DNA from: Streptomyces shenzhenensis
GTDB lineage: Bacteria > Actinomycetota > Actinomycetes > Streptomycetales > Streptomycetaceae
Direction of reading: 5' to 3'
Assembly: GCF_003688995.1 (NCBI RefSeq)
Contig: NZ_PENI01000001.1
Location: 372,001 to 436,000 of the forward strand
DNA: 64,000 bases
Shown: positions 8,306 to 16,217 of the stretch, in pieces
How the letters are laid out: every line of letters begins with the position of its first letter
How positions within the stretch are numbered: position 1 is the stretch's first letter
The notes under the pieces: generated by a model
What the model saw: only the letters and a program-made list of their open reading frames with translations
Database searches by the model: none
What the model was told of the DNA's origin: nothing
Position numbers and translations under genes: made by a program

Positions 8306-9199
8306 TCATTGGGGGAATCGGTCGTGCGCAGTCGTTTGGGTGAGCGGTGTCGCGGTGCCGGATGGCAGGGGGTCGGGTGGCTCCTGGCCTGGCGGGGTCG
8401 CGGAGCAGAAGACGCAGCGGTCGCCGATGACGTCGATGCCGCACCAGTGGCAGGTGCTCTGCCGCACGGAGGTGACCAGTTGGTAGAGGACGGAGAGGTC
8501 GCCGAGATAGCTGCAGAACTCGATGATCCGGCCCGTCCCCCACCACTGCGCGGACTCGGCAGGCAGCGGGGTCTCGCGCAGCCCGTGCGCACCCCAGGCC
8601 TTAGCGAGCGTGCCGGTCCACTCGGACTGCAGCTGTCCCTTGGCGACCAGCATCGAGGTGCTGAACTCGGGTCCGGACAGGGTCGCTTCGGGGCCGACCC
8701 GGACGAGCTGCGGTTGGGGGTGGGCGACCACCGCGAACTGGCTGCCCGGCACCCAGGACTTGGCGTGCGCCTTCAGTCCCACGGGGACCCGGTCCAGCTT
8801 GGCGACCGAGCCGAGGACCGCGCCGGCGTGGATGTAGTGGGTGAGCAGCCGGCCCGCGGAGGCGAGCACGCCCGGGCTGAGATCGCAGGAGGCCAGCTGG
8901 CGCAACTGGCGGGCCAGGACGGCGATTCCGAGGGGCGGCAGGGCGGGCCGGAACAGGGCGATCCGGTCGCTCTCCAGGAGCGACCGCAGGGTGTGCAGCC
9001 GCTGGGTCACCGCCGCGGGAGCGGCCTGCGAGCCGACGACGACCAGATGCCCGTGCTGCTCGACGAGCCCATGCAGCTCGGCGAGCGCATGGTCGAGCGG
9101 CCGCTTGTCGAGGTCCCGCAGGACGACGGCGGGCACGGTCCGTTCGTCCTGCGCGGACAGCGCCATGTCGGCGCTGGTCACGGCGATGGCAGTTGGCAC
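8306..9199 (-). CDS. Uncharacterised protein with C-terminal zinc ribbon, first gene of the Tad operon
   Basis: I do not recognise a named family. The 297-residue protein is soluble-looking and alpha/beta in character. It ends in a four-cysteine ribbon, CHWCGIDVIGDRCVFC, near residue 260. The chosen start is GTG at 9199 because GGGGAG lies 6 nt upstream; the open frame extends further upstream (to 9355) but has no better site. It is the promoter-proximal gene of the Tad operon and reads into cpaB after 13 bp. The middle region (LLESDRIALFRPALPPLGIAV) resembles no enzyme motif I know. A regulatory or accessory role in the Tad system is inferred from position only. Confidence 0.7.
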   Translation of the reverse strand: MPTAIAVTSADMALSAQDERTVPAVVLRDLDKRPLDHALAELHGLVEQHGHLVVVGSQAAPAAVTQRLHTLRSLLESDRIALFRPALPPLGIAVLARQLRQLASCDLSPGVLASAGRLLTHYIHAGAVLGSVAKLDRVPVGLKAHAKSWVPGSQFAVVAHPQPQLVRVGPEATLSGPEFSTSMLVAKGQLQSEWTGTLAKAWGAHGLRETPLPAESAQWWGTGRIIEFCSYLGDLSVLYQLVTSVRQSTCHWCGIDVIGDRCVFCSATPPGQEPPDPLPSGTATPLTQTTAHDRFPQ

Positions 9200-9396
9200 G
9201 CGCAGCTCCCCGCTCTTCACATCCGTGGGCCCACCGGGGTGGCCGGTGTGCCGGGACGACTTCACTGCGTGACTACGTGAGCACTGTATCCACGCCTCTG
9301 TGACCGGAGAACACCGTTTGTGTAGCCGGACGGGATCCACCCTCACACAACTCACTTCAAATCAGGACAGGTTGAACGTCTTGCGTGGACGGGGTT

Positions 9397-9434
9397 TTGG
9401 TCTGGACCTCTTGACAGCGAGATTGGTCTGGACC
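9397..9434 (+). promoter_or_regulatory. Paired dre-like chitinase direct repeats
   Basis: The 12-mer TTGGTCTGGACC occurs at 9397-9408 and 9423-9434, 26 bp apart. It matches the direct repeats known from Streptomyces chitinase promoters and the DasR-responsive element (TGGTCTAGACCA type). A TTGACA -35-like hexamer at 9411-9416 lies between the copies, so the second copy would overlap the promoter. Binding by DasR is inferred. Confidence 0.8.
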
Positions 9435-9503
9435 AACTTGGAGGCGAGCGGTGGCCACCGTCCTCACCTCTCTCCCCGCCCACTCCCCCACCCGGAGGCC
9501 CCA

Positions 9504-11216
9504 GTGGACCGCGCACCAGGCACGCCCAGACGCAGCCGACGACGGATACGGACCTGGTCCGTGACGGCCGCGCTCGCCCTGTCCGTGGCGGGACTCGCCG
9601 CCGCCCCCGCATCCGCTGCGGACGTCAACAACGCCAAGAACGCCGGCTTCGAGTCCGGCCTGAGCAACTGGACCTGCTCCGCGGACAGCGGTACGACCGT
9701 CTCCTCCCCGGTGCACTCGGGCGCGGGCGCGCTGAAGGCGACGCCGGCCGGCCAGGACAACGCGCGCTGCGCCCAGACGGTGGCGGTGCGGCCGAACTCG
9801 ACGTACACACTGAGCGCGTGGGTGCAGGGCGGCTACACCTATCTGGGCGTGACGGGCACCGGCACCACCGACGTGTCCACCTGGACGCCCGACTCGGCCT
9901 CCTGGAAGCAGCTGACGACGACGTTCACGACCGGCTCGGGCACCACGTCCGTCTCCGTCTACACGCACGGCTGGTACGGCCAGGCGGCGTACCTCGCGGA
10001 CGACGTGTCCGTCTACGGCCCGGACGGCGGGGGCGGCGGCGACCCGGACCCGAGCGTCCCGGGCACCCCGAGCGGCCTCGCCGTCGCCGGGACGACGTCC
10101 TCCTCGGTCTCGCTGGCCTGGAGCACGGTGTCCGGCGCGACGGGCTACAACGTCTACCGCGACGGCACGAAGGTGACGGCGGTGACCGGCACCTCGGCGA
10201 CGCTGACCGGCCTCGCCGCCGCCACCTCGTACACCTTCCAGGTGACGGCGACCAACTCGGCGGGCGAGTCGCCGAAGTCGGCGGCGGTCACCGGCACCAC
10301 CGCCACGAGCGGCGGCGGAGGCGGCGGCTCGGTGCCCAAGCACGCGGTGACCGGCTACTGGCAGAACTTCAACAACGGGGCGACGGTCCAGAAGATCTCC
10401 GATGTGCCGTCGGCGTACGACATCGTCGCGGTGGCCTTCGCGGACGCGACGTCGACCCCCGGCGCGGTCACCTTCAACCTGGACTCGGCCGGTCTCGGCG
10501 GCTACACCGTCGACCAGTTCAAGGCGGACATCAAGGCGAAGCAGGCCGCCGGGAAGAAGGTCATCGTCTCGGTCGGCGGCGAGCGGGGCACGGTGTCGGT
10601 GAACGACTCGGCGTCCGCCGCGAACTTCGCCGACTCGGTTTATTCGCTGATGCAGACGTACGGCTTCGACGGCGTCGACATCGACCTGGAGAACGGGCTG
10701 AACGCCACGTACATGACGCAGGCGCTGCGCTCGCTGTCGGCGAAGGCGGGCGCGTCGCTGGTGCTGACGATGGCCCCGCAGACCATCGACATGCAGTCCA
10801 CGTCGAACACGTACTTCCAGACGGCGCTGAACGTGAAGGACATCCTCACCGTCGTCAACATGCAGTACTACAACAGCGGTTCGATGCTCGGCTGTGACGG
10901 CAAGGTGTACAGCCAGGGCTCGGTGGACTTCCTCACCGCGCTGGCCTGCATCCAGTTGGAAGGCGGCCTCGCGCCGTCGCAGGTCGGCCTGGGGCTGCCG
11001 GCGTCGACGAGCGCGGCGGGCAGCGGCTATGTCTCCCCGTCGGTGGTCAACAACGCCCTGGACTGCCTGACGAAGGGCACCGGCTGCGGCTCCTTCAAGC
11101 CGTCGAAGACCTACCCGGACCTGCGGGGCGCGATGACCTGGTCGACCAACTGGGACGCGACCTCGGGCAACGCCTGGTCGAACACGGTGGGCCCACACGT
11201 ACACGCGCTGCCGTAA
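9504..11216 (+). CDS. Secreted GH18 chitinase with CBM and FnIII domains
   Basis: This 570-residue endochitinase hydrolyses beta-1,4-N-acetylglucosamine polymers outside the cell. Domains in order: a twin-arginine-like basic signal peptide ending near ASA (residue 38), a carbohydrate-binding module (about 42-175), a Gly-rich linker, a fibronectin III domain (about 185-270), a second Gly linker, and the GH18 barrel. The catalytic motif DGVDIDLE is near residue 388-395, with the proton-donor Glu at its end. GTG at 9504 is chosen because GGAGG lies 5 nt upstream and the signal peptide follows. It is monocistronic, with a dre-type promoter upstream and a hairpin terminator downstream, and so probably induced by chitin breakdown products. 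Confidence 0.95.
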   Translation: MDRAPGTPRRSRRRIRTWSVTAALALSVAGLAAAPASAADVNNAKNAGFESGLSNWTCSADSGTTVSSPVHSGAGALKATPAGQDNARCAQTVAVRPNSTYTLSAWVQGGYTYLGVTGTGTTDVSTWTPDSASWKQLTTTFTTGSGTTSVSVYTHGWYGQAAYLADDVSVYGPDGGGGGDPDPSVPGTPSGLAVAGTTSSSVSLAWSTVSGATGYNVYRDGTKVTAVTGTSATLTGLAAATSYTFQVTATNSAGESPKSAAVTGTTATSGGGGGGSVPKHAVTGYWQNFNNGATVQKISDVPSAYDIVAVAFADATSTPGAVTFNLDSAGLGGYTVDQFKADIKAKQAAGKKVIVSVGGERGTVSVNDSASAANFADSVYSLMQTYGFDGVDIDLENGLNATYMTQALRSLSAKAGASLVLTMAPQTIDMQSTSNTYFQTALNVKDILTVVNMQYYNSGSMLGCDGKVYSQGSVDFLTALACIQLEGGLAPSQVGLGLPASTSAAGSGYVSPSVVNNALDCLTKGTGCGSFKPSKTYPDLRGAMTWSTNWDATSGNAWSNTVGPHVHALP

Positions 11217-11232
11217 CCTCGCGGAGGTCCCA

Positions 11233-11260
11233 GGGGGCGGCGGCTTGGGCCTCCGCCCCC
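11233..11260 (+). terminator. Terminator of the chitinase gene
   Basis: GGGGGCGG (11233-11240) pairs with CCGCCCCC (11253-11260) across a 12-nt loop, beginning 16 bp after the chitinase stop and followed by TTCCGTG. Confidence 0.75.
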
Positions 11261-11420
11261 TTCCGTGTCACCCCCGGGGCGCCCGGACGGTGCTATAAGT
11301 ACGGCTCCCTGTGCGCTCGGCCCCGTCGAACCGAAGTCCAGCGCGGCCGAGTAGAACTTGCTCCCGAATTGACCAACAACGTCCTTCGGACGGCTGGGGC
11401 CGCTTTCGTGCGTTCAGGGG

Positions 11421-12272
11421 TCAGTGCAGGGCCTCGATCGCCCGCACGATCAGCGCACGGGCGTCCGCGCCGTACACGGCGTGCTGGTGCAGCGCTCCGA
11501 ACGCCTTCAGGTACTGGTCCACTTCATCCGGTGCCGTGATCTTCACCGAGGCCGACAGCGGCTCGTGATCAACCCGGCGGTCGTCGAAGGCCGTGAACGA
11601 CTCGATCGCCCACATGCTGCGCTCGGCGGCGGCCGGGATGATGCCCAGCGACACCGACGGCAGGTCCATCGCCGAGAGCAGCGAGCCGAGTTGGCCGGCC
11701 ATCACTCCGGCGTCGCCGAGGCGGTAGCGGAGCACGGTCTCCTCCAGCACGATCGCGAAGGTCCGGCCGTTCTCGTGGAGGATCCGCGACCGGTTCATGC
11801 GCGCAGTGACGGCGTCGGCGACGTCGTCGGGCAGTCCGCGGAACGTGGCGATGGCCCGGAGCAGCGCGGCGGCGTACCCGGGCGTCTGAAGGAAGCCGGG
11901 TACCACGTTGGAGCAGTAGACCTTGAAGTGCCGGGTCCGCTCGAAAAGAGAAAGGTTGGCCGTCTGGAGCTGCTTGAGCCCGGTGCGTTGGAGCCGCTTC
12001 CACTGGACGTACATGGAGTCGGCCTGCCGGTTCGCGGCGACGAGAGAAGCCGCCTGGTCGTCGGCGCCGCAGGCGTGGCACCAGGCGCGAAGGTCGTCGT
12101 CGGAGGGCGCCGTGCGGGCGTTCTCGATCCGCGAGGACTTCGCCTCGCTCCACCCGCACCGGGCGGCAAGCTCCCGTTTGGTGATCCCTGCGTCCAGCCG
12201 GATGTCGCGGAGCCGAGCGGCGAGCGCGGCGCGCGCAGCTTGCGCGCTGGACGACGGGGATGTGGGTGGCAT
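11421..12272 (-). CDS. XRE-family regulator with DUF5753 (Scr1-like)
   Basis: This 283-residue DNA-binding protein has an N-terminal XRE helix-turn-helix (about residues 18-65, LRDIRLDAGITKRELAARCG then WSEAKSSRIENART). The DUF5753 region follows, with the typical VPGFLQTPGYAAALL motif near residue 125 and a C-terminal segment ending IVRAIEALH. Family members act as transcription factors near developmental or toxin-antitoxin-like loci in Streptomyces. It is the third gene of a small minus-strand operon, 21 bp after the DUF6879 gene. That pairing (XRE-DUF5753 plus DUF6879 or DUF397) is common in the genus. It probably autoregulates the operon; see the TGCAAG repeats upstream. Confidence 0.88.
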   Translation of the reverse strand: MPPTSPSSSAQAARAALAARLRDIRLDAGITKRELAARCGWSEAKSSRIENARTAPSDDDLRAWCHACGADDQAASLVAANRQADSMYVQWKRLQRTGLKQLQTANLSLFERTRHFKVYCSNVVPGFLQTPGYAAALLRAIATFRGLPDDVADAVTARMNRSRILHENGRTFAIVLEETVLRYRLGDAGVMAGQLGSLLSAMDLPSVSLGIIPAAAERSMWAIESFTAFDDRRVDHEPLSASVKITAPDEVDQYLKAFGALHQHAVYGADARALIVRAIEALH

Positions 12273-12293
12273 GGTCGTTCTGTCGCGCTCGGT

Positions 12294-12815
12294 CTATCGG
12301 ATCTCGTACTGGTCGTGCGGGACGGCCCGGTCCCAGACGCGTTCGAAGGCTGCGCCGTTGAGTTCGACCAGGGCGGGGTCGTCGCAGAACTCCTCGCCGA
12401 GCAAGTCGCCGGCTCCGGAGAAGTTGTGCACGCGGATCACCCGGTCATCGAAGATCCAGAAATCACAGCCCGGCATCAGCAGATCGGCAGTGTCACGACG
12501 AGGCAGCCACCGCACCTGTTCTCCGGCATCGACGTTGGCGCGGGTCTGGTAGTGCTCCCACCGGATGTAGTCGGTGACCGGCTCGGACACGACCCGGGCC
12601 CGCCGCACCTGGACACCGCGGGCGACAGCGTCGGCGATGTCCTGGTGAAAGGGCCGCCACCAGGAGGCCCGGTCGTCCCAGTCGACACGCTCACCCTTCA
12701 GCCATGCCTCGAAGCGGGGGTTGCTGTAGTAGGCGTCCCGCATCTCCAGGTGGACAGCCGACCGCTGGGCGGCGGCGAGCTGTTCATCGAACGACGTCGG
12801 GATGCTCGATGGCAT
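12294..12815 (-). CDS. DUF6879 family protein
   Basis: This 173-residue protein has the conserved family features FEAWLKGERVDW, RWEHYQTRANVDAGEQVRWLPRR and a C-terminal FWIFDDRVIRVHNF segment. I recognise it as the DUF6879 partner often encoded beside XRE-DUF5753 regulators; its biochemical role is unknown. ATG at 12815 has GGAGG 6 nt upstream, and this start overlaps the preceding 81-residue gene by 32 bp. Translational coupling to the upstream gene is likely. Confidence 0.8.
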   Translation of the reverse strand: MPSSIPTSFDEQLAAAQRSAVHLEMRDAYYSNPRFEAWLKGERVDWDDRASWWRPFHQDIADAVARGVQVRRARVVSEPVTDYIRWEHYQTRANVDAGEQVRWLPRRDTADLLMPGCDFWIFDDRVIRVHNFSGAGDLLGEEFCDDPALVELNGAAFERVWDRAVPHDQYEIR

Positions 12816-13029
12816 TGCATGCCTCCTTGAGGATGTGCGCCATGCGTGCGGGGATCCGCACCACGGCCTCGTAGTCGGGGAGCGGGCCGGTGGACCGCAC
12901 CTCGTCTTCCAGTGCCTCGTCTGCCTTCCAGCCCTGGAAAACGAACTCTTGCTTCTTCTCGTCGACCCATACCCGCGGGCAGTTCTTCTCGTCGGTGTCG
13001 GGGTCGATGCCGATGAACCGTAGTGCCAT
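12784..13029 (-). CDS. Small uncharacterised protein, first gene of the Scr1-like operon
   Basis: This 81-residue protein starts MALRFIGIDPDTDEKNCPRV and ends ACNAIEHPDVVR. ATG at 13029 has a strong GGAGG site 5 nt upstream, and its 3' end overlaps the DUF6879 gene. No domain is recognised. It is rich in acidic and aromatic residues with a central beta-rich stretch (EKKQEFVFQGWKADEAL). Such small proteins are frequent companions of Streptomyces XRE-DUF5753 loci; a modulatory role is inferred from context. Confidence 0.7.
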   Translation of the reverse strand: MALRFIGIDPDTDEKNCPRVWVDEKKQEFVFQGWKADEALEDEVRSTGPLPDYEAVVRIPARMAHILKEACNAIEHPDVVR

Positions 13030-13060
13030 GGTGACCTCCAAGGCTCTTCTGCTTACACGG

Positions 13061-13171
13061 ACTTGCACCAAAGTCGACCCGCCGGAGGACGTCGTCAAGG
13101 GCGCGAAGTGGCCATCGCGACTCGCCAGATAGCTGAAGTGCAAGGCGGTGCAAGTTTGTAGCGGCTGCAAG
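13061..13171. promoter_or_regulatory. Repeated TGCAAG elements upstream of the Scr1-like operon
   Basis: TGCAAG occurs at 13139-13144, 13149-13154 and 13166-13171. An inverted copy lies at 13062-13067 within ACTTGCACC (13061-13069), which mirrors GGTGCAAGT at 13147-13155. The cluster lies 32-142 bp upstream of the operon start. I infer operator sites for the XRE-type regulator encoded in the operon. Confidence 0.45.
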
Positions 13172-13268
13172 ACCCCATTTCCTACGGTCGGCAGTCACGA
13201 CGAAACCCCGGCGAGGCGGCGGGCCTCCCGGGGCGTGGCCGACTGCGAAGGAGTCGACATGACCGGTT

Positions 13269-13527
13269 ATGACCCGACGCCCCGAGCCCCCACCCGTCGC
13301 GTCACTGACCTACGCCCAGTACTCGGGGTGGGCCTGCTGCTGGTGCGCGAAGAGCCTGCTTCGACGTGGTCGGCGCCGTGTCCGCCGGCATCGCCCGCGG
13401 CCGGGAGGGCGTGCACGTCCTCGACGTCGAGGTGTACGCCTGCCCCGACTGCGCCAGTAGCCACACCCCGGGCATTCCTGGCAGCACCACATCACCCAGC
13501 ATCAGCTCACCGCTTGACATAGAAGCG
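13269..13527 (+). pseudogene. Frameshifted small zinc-ribbon-like gene
   Basis: ATG at 13269 opens a frame reading LTYAQYSGWACCWCAKSLL. The continuing conserved-looking sequence VGAVSAGIARGREGVHVLDVEVYACPDC is in the next frame from about 13366. Restoring one base near 13360-13366 would give one protein with two CxxC pairs, like other small cysteine-rich Streptomyces proteins. The 3' end runs into the IS30-type remnant, so the natural C-terminus is probably lost. It could be a sequencing error rather than a true frameshift. Confidence 0.45.
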
Positions 13528-13529
13528 TC

Positions 13530-13694
13530 AACGGCCTGCTGCGGCAATGCTTCCCCAAGGGCACCGACCTGGCCCGCTACAGCCGCGAACAGCTGGACGC
13601 TGTGGCCGCCGAGCTGAACAGCCGGCCACGCAAAACGCTCGGCTGGGAAACCCCAGCCGAGCGCCTCGCTAGGCTCCTGGCAACAGCCAGTTGA
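13530..13694 (+). pseudogene. IS30-type transposase, C-terminal remnant
   Basis: The last 54 codons of an IS30-family transposase remain. The frame reads NGLLRQCFPKGTDL, then REQLDAVAAELNSRPRKTLGW and TPAERLARLLATAS before the stop; the RPRKTLGW block is diagnostic. The N-terminal helix-turn-helix and the first DDE acidic residues are absent. The bases after the stop (TTGTGTTGCAACGACCCCTGGAATT) resemble an IS30-type end. The remnant separates the broken zinc-ribbon gene from the HAD hydrolase and marks an old insertion. Confidence 0.75.
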
Positions 13695-13773
13695 TCACTT
13701 GTGTTGCAACGACCCCTGGAATTCGCCTCGGGCAGTGGGGGCCCCTTCGTCATGCCTGGGTACGCTCGCGTCC

Positions 13774-14436
13774 ATGATTCGCGCTGTGATCTTCGACGTC
13801 GGCGAATGCCTCGTAGACGAGACCACCGAGTACGGCACCTGGGCCGACTGGCTCGGCGTACCCCGCCACACCTTCCATGCCATGTTCGGCGCCGTCATCG
13901 CCCAAGGCCGCGACTACCGCGACACCTTCCAGGAGTTCCGCCCCGGCTTCGACCTGTACGCCGAACGCGAGCGCCGCGCCGAGGCAGACCGGCCCGAGAC
14001 CTTCGGCGAGGCCGACCTCTACCCGGACGTCCGGGACGCGCTCACCGCGCTCCGCGCGGACGGGCTGTGGCTGGGCATCGCCGGAAACCAGACGGTCCGC
14101 GCGGGCAGGATCCTGCGCGAGTTGTTCTCCAACGACGTGGACCTGATCGGCACCTCCGACGACTGGGGCGCCAGCAAGCCTGACCGCGCATTCTTCGACC
14201 GTGTTGCCGACGTCGTGCCCGCGGAGCCCGGCGAGATGCTGTACGTCGGCGACCGCGTGGACAACGACATCCGCCCCGCCCGCCAAGCCGGGATGCACAC
14301 CGCGCTCGTACGCCGGGGCCCGTGGGCCACGATTCAGTGGAACAGCGAGGCTGCGCAGAAGCTGCCGACTTTCCGGGTCGAGAGCCTCCTGGAACTGTCC
14401 GGGCAGATCAGCCAGTTCAACGCGCGAGAGCACTGA
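13774..14436 (+). CDS. HAD-superfamily hydrolase
   Basis: This 220-residue haloacid-dehalogenase-like phosphatase has motif I at VIFDVGECLVDE (nucleophile Asp9; the usual second Asp is replaced by Glu12). Motif II is in WLGIAGNQTVRAG, motif III is the Lys in DWGASKPDRAFF, and motif IV is YVGDRVDNDIRPARQAGM. ATG at 13774 is preferred because motif I then starts at residue 5; the open frame extends upstream to 13699. The DxGE variant of motif I suggests altered chemistry relative to classical DxDx(T/V) phosphatases. Its 3' end overlaps the convergent TPR regulator by 20 bp. Substrate unknown. Confidence 0.82.
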   Translation: MIRAVIFDVGECLVDETTEYGTWADWLGVPRHTFHAMFGAVIAQGRDYRDTFQEFRPGFDLYAERERRAEADRPETFGEADLYPDVRDALTALRADGLWLGIAGNQTVRAGRILRELFSNDVDLIGTSDDWGASKPDRAFFDRVADVVPAEPGEMLYVGDRVDNDIRPARQAGMHTALVRRGPWATIQWNSEAAQKLPTFRVESLLELSGQISQFNAREH

Positions 14437-15640
14437 CCGTAGTCGACCAGCCGTACAGCCGGTCGTCCAACTCCCGCACACACCGCTCGTGCTGGTGCGG
14501 CGCCAACGCGCGCCGCACCTCCCGGATCCGGTCCATGCCCATCGCATACCAGGTGCGCTCCAACTGGTCGAGCGCACGCACCGCGTACCGGCACGCGGCC
14601 TCCGGGTCGCCAGCCGCGGCTTCGACGGCGGCGAGGTCGCCGAGGACGACGGTGGTCTGCTTCTCCTCGGACGGAGCGAGCGCGTCGAGGACGCCGAGGA
14701 GGGTGACCCGCGCCTGCGGCAAGTGGCCGGCGCGCAGCTGCGTGTTGCCCTTGAACGCGGCGAGCCGGACGGGCGAGAACCAGTCGAGCCACACCGGCGA
14801 CTCGTGCTCACCGCCCCGGGTAACGATGTCCTCGGCGTGCCCGATCAGGTGCAGCGCCGTCCTCGTGTTTCCGCAGCGGGTCTCGCACTCGGCCTCCACC
14901 GCGTCCAGCCACGCCAACAGCTCGGCCGAGGCCGGGCCCCGGCGGACGTAGGTCCGGGCGGCCACCATCCGCTCGACGGCCGCGTCGCGCTCGCCGGCCC
15001 ACGCGGGGATGAACGCCGTGTGCGCGAGGATCGCCGCACCGAGCAGCGCATCGTCCGCCTCACCCGCGGCCTGGAGCGCGCGGAGCAAGGTCTGCTGGGC
15101 ACGGTCGGCCTCGCGCAGGTCGAAGAACTCGATCCGCCCGGCGAGCAGCCACGTCTCGGCGAGGGCTGCGGCGATCCGGGTGCGGGTCTGTCCGACCGCC
15201 TCCGGGAGCAGCGCGCAGCCGAGGGTGGCATGGGCGAGGGCAGCCGGGTGGAGGGTGGCCGGGGCGACAGACCAGTACAGGCGCCGGTGAGACCGCGTGA
15301 CCGCCTCGTAGTCGTCAGCAGCGGTCGCGGGCTGCACAGCGACGGCCTGCGTGGGGACGGCAGCGAGGCCGGCGGCGGCTGTGGCAGCGAGGACGGTGCG
15401 GTGCCCTCGGTCGACGGACGCGCCCCCTGGCGGGGTGAACCCGAGCGATTCGAGGTCCTGGCCGAGGAGCCGTGTGAGAGTCTGCGCCATCTCGGGCTGC
15501 GGCCACGGCGGAGTGGCGGACTCCCACCGTCGTACCTGCCGGACTCCTACACCGAGGACGTCGGCGAGGTCTTGCTGGGACGGGTAACCGGCGGCGATCC
15601 GTGCCGCCTTGAGCCGGGCGTTGCCTGCGGATGTGGCCAC
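14417..15640 (-). CDS. XRE-type regulator with TPR-like C-terminal domain
   Basis: This 407-residue protein has an N-terminal helix-turn-helix (KAARIAAGYPSQQDLADVLG and VGVRQVRRWES). A hydrophobic Ala-rich stretch follows (VLAATAAAGLAAVPTQAVA, near residue 85-105), then a long all-helical TPR-like domain. GTG at 15640 has a GGGAG site just upstream and places the helix-turn-helix at residues 10-40; the open frame reaches 15862 but the extra 74 residues look non-coding. This architecture is common in Streptomyces regulators of unknown target. The gene is divergent from the small-protein cluster at 15831, so it may control that promoter region. Confidence 0.78.
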   Translation of the reverse strand: MATSAGNARLKAARIAAGYPSQQDLADVLGVGVRQVRRWESATPPWPQPEMAQTLTRLLGQDLESLGFTPPGGASVDRGHRTVLAATAAAGLAAVPTQAVAVQPATAADDYEAVTRSHRRLYWSVAPATLHPAALAHATLGCALLPEAVGQTRTRIAAALAETWLLAGRIEFFDLREADRAQQTLLRALQAAGEADDALLGAAILAHTAFIPAWAGERDAAVERMVAARTYVRRGPASAELLAWLDAVEAECETRCGNTRTALHLIGHAEDIVTRGGEHESPVWLDWFSPVRLAAFKGNTQLRAGHLPQARVTLLGVLDALAPSEEKQTTVVLGDLAAVEAAAGDPEAACRYAVRALDQLERTWYAMGMDRIREVRRALAPHQHERCVRELDDRLYGWSTTVSALAR

Positions 15641-15830
15641 TGCTGCTCCCTCGCGGTCGTGCGCTGTGTCAAGTGTCGCCGCTGGCCCTGTAATTGGCCA
15701 CCCGTCACCCCTATGGCTGCATGAAAGTCCTCTTTGCGGCAAGGAAGAGACCTCTGGAAGTCCTCGGTTCTTATCCGGCGGAGCGTCACCCTGGTTCGCA
15801 CCTGATCCTCCGGTGCCGAGGAGCCCCGCC

Positions 15831-16217
15831 ATGCCAACCACCACGCCCTTACCATCCGCCACGACCTACACGCTGCTCGACGCCAGCCGCGACTGGGACG
15901 CCATCCGGGTACCGCGCAGCATCGGACTCGCCGCAATGGCGGTCCTCGGCACCCGCTGCGGCGCCGTTGTCGAAGACCGCACGGTTGTGTACTACTTCGT
16001 CCCGGCCGGAACGGCGCAGGCATGGGACATGGAGAACACACGCCCGCTCGGCACCGGCGCGTCGGTGACGATTCCGCCCGCCCGCCGCACCGAGGGTCCG
16101 GGCCCGCACTGGCGGATGTGCCCGGGTGAGGACGGCTGGCTGACTCAGCCGCAGGCCCTCCAGGCAGCGCTGGAGGACTGCATGAGCGTCAAGGCGGGAT
16201 CGGAGGGCTCGGCATGA
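15831..16217 (+). CDS. Uncharacterised 128-residue protein of the accessory cluster
   Basis: The protein begins MPTTTPLPSATTYTLLDASR and contains RDWDAIRVPRSIGLAAMAVL. ATG at 15831 has GAGGAG about 7-10 nt upstream. It ends with a 4-bp ATGA overlap with the next gene, so the two are translationally coupled. The sequence looks globular (alpha/beta, Trp-rich), with no signal peptide or membrane segment. I have seen similar sequences only as hypothetical proteins in Streptomyces accessory loci; no function is assigned. Confidence 0.65.
   Translation: MPTTTPLPSATTYTLLDASRDWDAIRVPRSIGLAAMAVLGTRCGAVVEDRTVVYYFVPAGTAQAWDMENTRPLGTGASVTIPPARRTEGPGPHWRMCPGEDGWLTQPQALQAALEDCMSVKAGSEGSA

Noticed and set aside
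11283..11420. Possible tRNA or attachment site between chitinase and the Scr1-like operon
   Set aside because: Some stems can be drawn, but no acceptor, anticodon and T-loop pattern (GTTCGAATC type) fits a tRNA, and no direct repeat elsewhere marks an attachment site.
13259..13522. Alternative small gene starting MTGYDPTPRAP at 13259
   Set aside because: That frame lacks the cysteine pairs and becomes Ser/Pro-rich text; the frame from ATG 13269 plus the frame from 13366 together match a plausible zinc-ribbon protein better.
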